Source of the DNA: Amycolatopsis regifaucium
GTDB lineage: Bacteria; Actinomycetota; Actinomycetes; Mycobacteriales; Pseudonocardiaceae
NCBI RefSeq assembly: GCF_001613935.1
Contig: NZ_LQCI01000012.1
Location: 124,001 to 188,000 of the forward strand
Length of the DNA stretch: 64,000 bases
Reading direction: 5' to 3'
How positions within the stretch are numbered: position 1 is the stretch's first letter; each line of letters starts with the position of its first letter. Below are positions 58,070 to 64,000 of the stretch, in pieces. Position numbers and translations under genes: made by a program. The notes under the pieces were generated by a model. The model did no database searches. It saw nothing but the letters and a program-made list of their open reading frames with translations, and was not told the origin of the DNA.

Positions 58070-60055
58070 TCAACTGACGGCCTCGTCGAGGTACGCCGCG
58101 GCCTGCAGGGTGAACAGCTCGGCGTAGCCCGCCTTCGCCGCCATCAGCTCCTCGTGAGAGCCGTACTCGGCGACCTTTCCGTGTTCCAGCAACAGAATCC
58201 GCTCCGCCTGCCGGACGGTGGAGAACCGGTGCGAGATGTACAGCGTCGTACGACCCTCCGAAAGCTCCCGCAGACGGGAGAAGAGGTCGTGCTCGGCCTG
58301 GGCGTCCAGCGCGGACGTCGGTTCGTCGAGGATCAGGATCGGCGCCTCCCGCAGGAACGCCCTGGCCAGCGCGATCTTCTGCCATTCCCCGCCGGAAAGG
58401 CTGACGCCCTGGTCGAACCAGCGGCCGAGTGGGCTGTCGTACCCGTTGGGCAGGCGTTCGATCCGCTCGTCGGCACCGGCCCGTTTCGCCGACTCCTCGA
58501 TCCGTTCGCGGTCGACTAGATGCGTCAGGTCGCCGAGTCCGATGTTCTCCGACGCGGTGCCCTGGTAGGTCACGTAGTCCTGGAACATCGCGCTGATCCG
58601 CCGCCGCAGTTCGACCGGGTCGTATTCGCGGATGTCGACGCCGTCGAGCAGGATCCGGCCGCCTGTCGGGTCGTAGAGCCGGCACAGCAGCTTGAACAGC
58701 GTCGACTTCCCGGCTCCGTTGCGGCCGACGACGGCGACCGTTTCGCCCGGCCGGATCTCGAAGCTCACGCCGTCGAGTGCCGGTTCGGCGGCACCCGGGT
58801 AGATGAAGGACACTTCCTCGAACTCGATGTGCCCCTCCACAGTGGACGGAAGGGGGCGTGGCTCCGGCGGCGCGACGATCTCCGGTTCCGTGCCGAGGAA
58901 GCGATACAGCGTGTCGAGATAGAGATTGTTCTCGTACATTCCGGAAAACGCGGTGAACAGGCCCTGGACCGACGTCTGCACCGAGGCCGCGGCGGCCGTG
59001 TACAGCGCGAGATCGCCGAGCGTGAGTCTGCCGCCGACGGCCTCCAGCGCGATGTACAGCGCGATCGCGGAGCCGGCGGCGGTGCTCAACAGGCCCCAGG
59101 ACGTCGAGCTGACGCTGCGCTTGCGGGTCAGGATCCGCTGGCGTTCGTAGAACACCTGGCCGAGCCGCTGGAACCGGTCGACGAAGTACGGGCCGAGGCC
59201 GAAAAGCTTGGTTTCCTTGGCATAGGTGTCCGTCGTGACCAAAGAGGACAGGTAGTCCATCCGCCGTTTCAGCGGCGACATCAGCAACGTCAGCCAGAAC
59301 GCGCGGGCGCCGTACTTGGACTGCGAGATGAACGCGGGGATCGGCGCCACGAGTGCGACGAGGGCCAGCAGCGGGCTGATCGAGACGAGCAGCGCGACCA
59401 TGCTGCTGAAGGTGATCGCCGTGCGCACCAGGCCCAGCGCCGAGTTCATCATCGACAGCGGCCGGGTCGGCGCCTCCTGCGCGGCCTGGCGCAGCATGTC
59501 GTAGGAGGCGGATCCCTCGAAATACGACAGGTGCAGCCTGCTCGCGTGACTCATCACCTGATGGCGGATGGTCAGCGTCATCCGTTCCTGCAACAGGGAC
59601 TGGCCGTAGGTGGTCACTGCCTGCGAGAGCGCGGTGAGCACCAGCGCGCCGAACTGGAACAGCGCGACACCGACGATCGCGCTCTTGGTGCCGTGGCCCT
59701 GGATCGCCGCGACCACCGAATCGATCAGCAGCTTCGCGATGTAGGCGGTCGCCGTCGGCAGGAGACCGGACAACAGGGTCACCACGGTGATGGTGATGGT
59801 CAGGACCGGGCTCGCCTGCCAGGTCAGCTTCGCGACCTTCGGCAGCCCGCGCACCGTGCCCGCGACGTTGACCCACATGCGGTTGAGCCGTGACTTCAGA
59901 TCCTTCGGACCGGTTTCGGGCTCGGGCTCCGGGATGTCGACCGGGCCGGTCAGCCCGCTGTCGGGCACGGTCGTGGGTGGCCGCCGTCGTCTGCCGCCGC
60001 GGGCCAGGAATATCTCCATACCGCCCCCGCCTCCGCCGGGCGGACCGCCGATCAC
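58070..60055 (-). CDS. ABC exporter, fused permease and ATPase
   Basis: 661 residues. A low-complexity Gly/Pro/Arg leader (about 1-55), six membrane helices about 70-360 (LTITITVVTLLSGLLPTATAYIAKLL...), NBD about 410-640 with Walker A GRNGAGKSTL, signature VSLSGGEWQKIALARAFL, Walker B PILILDEPTSALD and H-loop YISHR. Half-transporter of the MsbA/multidrug kind, expected to work as a dimer. The GTG start overlaps the tetR stop by 4 nt, supporting the long N-terminus; ATG 60019 is an alternative. Confidence 0.9.
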   Translation of the reverse strand: MIGGPPGGGGGGMEIFLARGGRRRRPPTTVPDSGLTGPVDIPEPEPETGPKDLKSRLNRMWVNVAGTVRGLPKVAKLTWQASPVLTITITVVTLLSGLLPTATAYIAKLLIDSVVAAIQGHGTKSAIVGVALFQFGALVLTALSQAVTTYGQSLLQERMTLTIRHQVMSHASRLHLSYFEGSASYDMLRQAAQEAPTRPLSMMNSALGLVRTAITFSSMVALLVSISPLLALVALVAPIPAFISQSKYGARAFWLTLLMSPLKRRMDYLSSLVTTDTYAKETKLFGLGPYFVDRFQRLGQVFYERQRILTRKRSVSSTSWGLLSTAAGSAIALYIALEAVGGRLTLGDLALYTAAAASVQTSVQGLFTAFSGMYENNLYLDTLYRFLGTEPEIVAPPEPRPLPSTVEGHIEFEEVSFIYPGAAEPALDGVSFEIRPGETVAVVGRNGAGKSTLFKLLCRLYDPTGGRILLDGVDIREYDPVELRRRISAMFQDYVTYQGTASENIGLGDLTHLVDRERIEESAKRAGADERIERLPNGYDSPLGRWFDQGVSLSGGEWQKIALARAFLREAPILILDEPTSALDAQAEHDLFSRLRELSEGRTTLYISHRFSTVRQAERILLLEHGKVAEYGSHEELMAAKAGYAELFTLQAAAYLDEAVS

Positions 60056-60672
60056 GCGGGCCCCAAGGCGCCGTGGAGGAAGACGTCGACGAGTTCCATC
60101 GTGGTGGGTTCGTCCCCGTTTTCGTCGAAGCGCAGCCGCCCGCTGAACAGCAGCGACAGGAACAGTGCCGCCGATTGCGCCGCGGGAAGCCGGAGCCGGT
60201 CCTTCTCCGGTTCGAACAGCTCGGCCATGGCGTCGCGCATCACGCCCATCGATTCCTTGCGCCGGTCCTTGCGGTCGTCATGCCGGTGCTCCGGTCGCTT
60301 GCCGGAGCCGTGCATGACAGCCATCAACGCGCCCATGCGCTGGAGATGCGCGCTGAGCGCGTCGGCCGCTTCGATGAGTCTTTCGTCGAGGGGCTGGTCG
60401 AGATCGATCACGGCGATCGCGTCGAGTACCTGGTCGGGCTTCAGCGCTTCGGCGAAGCAGGTGGCGAAGAGTTCGTCCTTGTCCTTGAAGACGCGAAAGA
60501 CGGTGCCTTCGCCGATCCCGGCGGCGCGGGCGATCTGGCTCGACGTGACACCGGCGCCGTGCTCCACCAGCAAGGGCAGCACGGACTGGACGATCATCCG
60601 GCGCCGCTCGTCGGCACTCATCCCGGGCGCCCTGCGCCGGGTGGAGGTCTCAGGAGCTGTCATGAGGTCCAT
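60052..60672 (-). CDS. TetR family regulator of the ABC exporter operon
   Basis: 206 residues. HTH RRMIVQSVLPLLVEHGAGVTSSQIARAAGIGEGTVFRVFKDKDELF. It is first in the operon with the exporter and kinase genes, and a 20-bp palindrome lies directly at its 5' end (60677), so autorepression relieved by an exporter substrate is the expected logic. Start at 60672 or 60663 cannot be decided from sequence. Confidence 0.88.
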   Translation of the reverse strand: MDLMTAPETSTRRRAPGMSADERRRMIVQSVLPLLVEHGAGVTSSQIARAAGIGEGTVFRVFKDKDELFATCFAEALKPDQVLDAIAVIDLDQPLDERLIEAADALSAHLQRMGALMAVMHGSGKRPEHRHDDRKDRRKESMGVMRDAMAELFEPEKDRLRLPAAQSAALFLSLLFSGRLRFDENGDEPTTMELVDVFLHGALGPA

Positions 60673-60676
60673 TGTG

Positions 60677-60696
60677 CGGAGTGAGCGCTCACTCCG
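60677..60696. promoter_or_regulatory. Perfect 20-bp TetR operator
   Basis: CGGAGTGAGC followed by its exact complement, 5 bp from the tetR start codon. The central GAGCGCTC core is shared with the operator at 24939. Confidence 0.75.
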
Positions 60697-60828
60697 TCAA
60701 ATGATTCCGGCGAGTGTACTAGGTCACATTCACGTGGAGGTCACGCAACGTAACACCCGGCTCCCTCGTCACTCAATCGTGTAAACGATTGCTCGAGCTA
60801 CGACCACGGAGAGGGACGGAGGTGCGGA

Positions 60829-61620
60829 ATGCGTGGTGGTTCCATGGCAAAGCGACCTTGGCGGGTCGCAGCCGCCTTGGCGACGGTGGTGCTCGCTGCG
60901 GTGGCGTGTTCGTCACCGAGTCCGGCGGCGCGGCCTGACGAACCCGAGCAGCCGAACCCGGCCCCCGGCGCGGCACCCGGTCCGGCGTTCGCCGCGCCCT
61001 ACCCGTTCGGCACGATCCAGCAGAAGGCGCCACCGTCGGCGGACGGTGCTGTCCCGGTCGTCCGGCGCATCGCGACCGACAAGCCCTTCGTGTTCATCAC
61101 GATGGACGACGGCGCGGTCAAGGATCCAGACGCGCTGCGGCTCATCAAGGAGTCCGGCACCCATCCGGTGCTGTTCCTGAACCAGAAGTACGTAAAGGGT
61201 CATGAGGCCTATTTCAAGGCCATCCTCGACGGGGCCGGCGCGACGCTCGGCGATCACACCGTGAACCATCCGAACCTCAAGGGCAAGCCGTTCGAGTTCC
61301 AGCGCAAGGAGATCTGCGACGACGCGGACGACTTCCAGGCCGAGTTCGGGGTGCGGCCAGTGCTGTTCCGCCCGCCGTTCGGCAACTACGACGGGAACAC
61401 GCTGCGCGCGGCCGCCGCGTGCGGGATGCGGGTCGCGGTACTGTGGTCCGCGGCGGTCAACGACGGACATGTGCAGTTCCAGGTCGGGGACAAGCTGCGT
61501 CCAGGGGACATCGTGCTGATGCACTTCCGCAAGACGTTCACCCAGGACTACACCGCGTTCCTCGAACAGGCCAAGAAGGACGGCCTCACACCCGTACCGC
61601 TGGCCGACTTCCTCGGCTGA
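60829..61620 (+). CDS. NodB-type polysaccharide deacetylase, lipoprotein
   Basis: 263 residues. Lipoprotein signal with lipobox VLAAVAC-SSPS; proline-rich spacer; NodB domain with TMDDGAVKD (catalytic and metal Asp), GDHTVNHPNL (HxxxH metal site) and RPPFGNYDG. This enzyme type removes acetyl groups from wall or capsule polysaccharide (peptidoglycan or chitin-like); the substrate is not defined. The ATG at 60829 has a GGAGG ribosome site. Convergent with the E2 gene. Confidence 0.88.
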   Translation: MRGGSMAKRPWRVAAALATVVLAAVACSSPSPAARPDEPEQPNPAPGAAPGPAFAAPYPFGTIQQKAPPSADGAVPVVRRIATDKPFVFITMDDGAVKDPDALRLIKESGTHPVLFLNQKYVKGHEAYFKAILDGAGATLGDHTVNHPNLKGKPFEFQRKEICDDADDFQAEFGVRPVLFRPPFGNYDGNTLRAAAACGMRVAVLWSAAVNDGHVQFQVGDKLRPGDIVLMHFRKTFTQDYTAFLEQAKKDGLTPVPLADFLG

Positions 61621-61624
61621 GGCC

Positions 61625-61671
61625 CTCGTGAGTGGTGATGACGGGTTGTAACCGTCATCACCACTCACGAG
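61625..61671. terminator. Perfect 20-bp bidirectional terminator
   Basis: CTCGTGAGTGGTGATGACGG and its exact complement with a 7-nt loop, lying 3-4 bp from the stop codons of both convergent genes. The outer stem resembles the hairpin at 13929. Confidence 0.85.
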
Positions 61672-61674
61672 CGG

Positions 61675-63021
61675 TCAGTAGGTGATCGCGACCGCGGGGT
61701 CGGCCAGCAGAGCGCCGACGTCGGCCAGGAACTCCGAACCCTGCTGCCCGTCGACCACGCGGTGGTCGAAGCTCAGCGAAAGCTGGAGCACCTTGCGCAC
61801 CTTGATCTCGCCGTCGACCACCCACGGGGTGTCCTTGATCGCGCCGAGGCACAGGATCGCGGACTCGCCGGGGTTGATGATCGGCGTACCGGTGTCGACG
61901 CCGAAGACGCCGACGTTGGTGATGGTGATCGTGCCGCCGAGCATGGCCGCCGGAGTGGTCTTGCCCTCGCGGGCGACGTCGGTCAGCTCGGTGAGCGCGA
62001 TCGCGAGTTCCTTCAGCGACATCGAATCCGCGTCACGGACCTTGGGCACGACGAGCCCGCGCGGGGTGGCCGCGGCGATCCCGAGGTGCACGTAGTCCTT
62101 GTAGACGATCTCCTGCGCCGCCTCGTCCCACACCGCGTTGACGTCCGGAGTGCGCTTGGCCGCCAGGCAAACGGCCTTCGCCGCGAACGTCAACGGGGTG
62201 ACCTTGACCCCGGCGAACTCCCGCGACTTCTTGAGCTTCTCCCGGAATTCCATCATCGGCGTGACGTCGACGGTGAGGAACTCCGTGACATGCGGAGCGG
62301 TGTAGGCGCTCTGCACCATCGCGGCCGCGGTGGCCTTGCGGACACCCTTGATCGGCACCCGGCGTTCCCGCGTCGCCGGGTCGTAGCCACTGTCCACAAC
62401 AGACTGGACGGGCGCGGCCGGTGCCGAACCGTTCGCGGCGGCCTGCACGTCGTCACGGGTGATCACGCCGCCGTCGGCGGTGCCGGTGAGCGCGTGCAGG
62501 TCGACGCCGAGGTCCTTGGCGAGCTTGCGTACCGGCGGTTTCGCCAGCGGCACGTAGCCGCCCTTGGGCTTCGCGGGGGCGGCGGCGACGGGAGCAGGCG
62601 CGGGTGCCGCCGGAGCAGGAGCGGGAGCGGCGGGTGCCGCGCCCTTCCTGGCCCGGCGCTGCGTGACGACCGCCTTGGAGCCGTAGCCGACCAGCGGCTT
62701 CATCTCCTCTTCGGCCGGCTCCTCCGGAGCGGCGGCGGGGGCCGGGGTGACGGCCGCCGGGGCCGCCTTGCCGTCGGGGTCGACGTCGATGGTGAGGATC
62801 GGAGTGCCGACCTCCACCGTCTGACCCGGTTCGACGAGCAGTTCGGTGACCACGCCCGCCCACGGGATGGGCAGTTCGACGGCGGCCTTCGCGGTCTCGA
62901 CCTCGACCACGATCTGGTTCACCTTCACCGTGTCACCCGGCTTGACCTGCCAGGCGATGATGTCGGCTTCGGTCAGCCCCTCCGCCGTGTCGGCGAGGGG
63001 GAAGTGTTTGTATTCGGGCAT
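61675..63021 (-). CDS. Branched-chain 2-oxoacid dehydrogenase E2 (dihydrolipoyl acyltransferase)
   Basis: 448 residues. A single lipoyl domain 1-80 with Lys45 in ETAKAAVE, an Ala/Pro-rich linker, a peripheral-subunit-binding domain about 155-195 (VRKLAKDLGVDLHALTGTADGGVITRDDV), catalytic domain from about 220 with SFDHRVVDG (His420, Asp424). A single lipoyl domain and the E1-beta gene upstream fit a BkdC-like branched-chain enzyme rather than the two- or three-lipoyl pyruvate E2. It transfers the acyl group from lipoyl-Lys to CoA. Confidence 0.9.
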   Translation of the reverse strand: MPEYKHFPLADTAEGLTEADIIAWQVKPGDTVKVNQIVVEVETAKAAVELPIPWAGVVTELLVEPGQTVEVGTPILTIDVDPDGKAAPAAVTPAPAAAPEEPAEEEMKPLVGYGSKAVVTQRRARKGAAPAAPAPAPAAPAPAPVAAAPAKPKGGYVPLAKPPVRKLAKDLGVDLHALTGTADGGVITRDDVQAAANGSAPAAPVQSVVDSGYDPATRERRVPIKGVRKATAAAMVQSAYTAPHVTEFLTVDVTPMMEFREKLKKSREFAGVKVTPLTFAAKAVCLAAKRTPDVNAVWDEAAQEIVYKDYVHLGIAAATPRGLVVPKVRDADSMSLKELAIALTELTDVAREGKTTPAAMLGGTITITNVGVFGVDTGTPIINPGESAILCLGAIKDTPWVVDGEIKVRKVLQLSLSFDHRVVDGQQGSEFLADVGALLADPAVAITY

Positions 63022-63037
63022 TTCGGAGACGTCCCCC

Positions 63038-64000
63038 TTACCAGGCGAGTGAGCGGTCGACGGTGTGCAGCACCCGGTCCAGGTCGGGGAGGTAATGCTC
63101 CTCGAGCTTGGCAGGCGGGTACGGCGTGTCGAATCCGGTCACCCGCAGCACGGGGGCTTCGAGCGAGTAGAAGCATTCCTGCTGCACGCGCGCGGCGATC
63201 TCCGAGGTCAGCGACGTCTCCGACGGCGCCTCGCTCAGCGCGATGAGCCGTCCGGTCTTGCGCACCGACTCGAACACCGGGTCCAGGTCCAGCGGGGACA
63301 GCGTCCGCAGGTCGATGACCTCGAGCGATTTGCCCTCGTCGGCGGCCGCGGTCGCCGCGTCGAGCGCGACCTTCACCGAAGGGCCGTACGCGACGACGGT
63401 GGCCGTCGTGCCCTCGCGGACGACGCGGGACTTGAACAGCGGGTCCGGCGTGCCTTCGGTGTCGACCTCGGCCTTCATCGCGCCGGAGTGGTACAGCTTC
63501 TTCGGCTCGAAGAACAGGATCGGGTCGTCGGACTTGATGGCCTGCTGGATCATCCAGTACGCGTCGACGGCGTTCGAGCACGAGACGACCTTGAGGCCGG
63601 GGACGTGCGAGAACAGCGACTCCGGCGACTCCGAGTGGTGCTCGACGGCGCCGATGCCACCGCCGAACGGCACCCGGATCACGATGGGCATCTTGACCTT
63701 GCCCTGTGTCCGGTAGTGCAGCTTCGCCACCTGGCTCACGATCTGGTCGAAGCCTGGGAAGATGAAGCCCTCGAACTGGATCTCGCACACCGGGCGGAAA
63801 CCGCGGACGGCGAGGCCGACCGCGGTGCCGATGATGCCCGATTCGGCGAGTGGCGTGTCCAGCACGCGCTGCTCACCGAAGTCCTTCTGCAGGCCGTCGG
63901 TGATGCGGAAGACGCCGCCGAGCTTGCCGACGTCCTCGCCCATCACGAGGACCTTCGGGTTTTCTTCCATGGCGCGCCGGAGGCCGAGGTTGATCGCCTT
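63038..64000 (-). CDS. 2-oxoacid dehydrogenase E1 beta subunit, 5' end outside the window
   Basis: At least 320 residues; the frame stays open to the window edge (KAINLGLRRAMEENPKVLVMGEDVGKLGG), so the true start is beyond 64000. Thiamine-enzyme transketolase-like domain with GVFRITDGLQKDFG, FEGFIFPGFDQIVSQVAKLHYRTQGKVKMPIVIRVPFGGGIGAVEHHSESPE and C-terminal domain. With E2 16 bp downstream it forms the bkd operon, whose product initiates branched-chain fatty acid synthesis from Val, Leu and Ile keto acids. Confidence 0.92.
   Translation of the reverse strand, partial: KAINLGLRRAMEENPKVLVMGEDVGKLGGVFRITDGLQKDFGEQRVLDTPLAESGIIGTAVGLAVRGFRPVCEIQFEGFIFPGFDQIVSQVAKLHYRTQGKVKMPIVIRVPFGGGIGAVEHHSESPESLFSHVPGLKVVSCSNAVDAYWMIQQAIKSDDPILFFEPKKLYHSGAMKAEVDTEGTPDPLFKSRVVREGTTATVVAYGPSVKVALDAATAAADEGKSLEVIDLRTLSPLDLDPVFESVRKTGRLIALSEAPSETSLTSEIAARVQQECFYSLEAPVLRVTGFDTPYPPAKLEEHYLPDLDRVLHTVDRSLAW

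Noticed and set aside
1..64000. tRNA, rRNA, CRISPR, integrase, transposase or prophage
   Set aside because: I read the intergenic regions for cloverleaf-like, repeat-spacer and mobile-element signs and found none I could support.

Overview
The window is high-GC DNA with the character of an actinobacterium, most likely Amycolatopsis or a close relative in the Pseudonocardiaceae. The supporting evidence is GTP-type PEP carboxykinase, an AftB-type arabinofuranosyltransferase (arabinogalactan cell wall), an F420-type luciferase-like oxidoreductase, a FabG4/HtdX/FadA2 lipid module, an ECF42 sigma factor with DGPF proteins, abundant TetR and NarL-type two-component genes, and many genes that look leaderless. 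I see no tRNA, rRNA, CRISPR array, integrase, transposase or prophage gene. Genus assignment is inference.

Layout. 1-6.5 kb: PhoX-type phosphatase (cut by the window edge), a secreted SdrD-B-repeat protein, a methyltransferase, AftB and an SDR. 6.8-14 kb: an amidohydrolase, then a NarL-type response regulator/histidine kinase pair divergent from a MacB/FtsX-like ABC transporter. 14-19 kb: trmB, an unknown gene, and two tandemly duplicated ABC-2 exporters. 19-23 kb: TetR plus SDR, a VOC protein and a second NarL-type two-component system. 23.2-29.4 kb: a membrane-remodelling cluster with two different bacterial dynamins, a GrpE-like protein translationally coupled to the second dynamin, a YqeB-like membrane protein with a TetR regulator, and an Asp-rich protein. 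29.7-35 kb: pckG, an F420 oxidoreductase coupled to a small ABC system, an EndoU-like protein and an Xre regulator. 35-39 kb: a secreted tripeptidyl-aminopeptidase-like hydrolase and a DUF3311/SSS permease pair. 39-47.7 kb: an ECF42 sigma/DGPF operon, a MarR-GNAT fusion, a 49-aa small protein in a lower-GC patch, an AAA ATPase, a TipA-like MerR regulator, a GDPD, a DoxX protein and an orphan DGPF gene. 47.7-57 kb: a DrrAB-type exporter, a beta-oxidation/fatty acid module (thiolase, FabG4, MaoC, TetR, two SCP2 proteins) and an AlbA_2 regulator. 57-64 kb: FxsA, a P-loop kinase, an ABC exporter with its TetR, a NodB-type deacetylase lipoprotein, and the E2 and E1-beta subunits of a branched-chain 2-oxoacid dehydrogenase (the last cut by the window edge).

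Non-coding signals are unusually rich. Nearly every operon end carries a long perfect hairpin, and three sequence families of hairpins recur. An ECF42-like promoter (TGTCGA-N17-CGWC) sits upstream of both the sigma/DGPF operon and the distant DGPF gene, suggesting a small regulon. Twelve genes have a TANNNT box 6-8 nt before the start codon. A degenerate palindrome, GTCCACWGTGGAC, recurs inside genes where it forces otherwise rare codons. A 118-bp element with two inverted DnaA-box-like sequences occurs twice. The AlbA_2 regulator has a perfect 25-bp inverted repeat, built of 12-bp units, directly upstream of its start.
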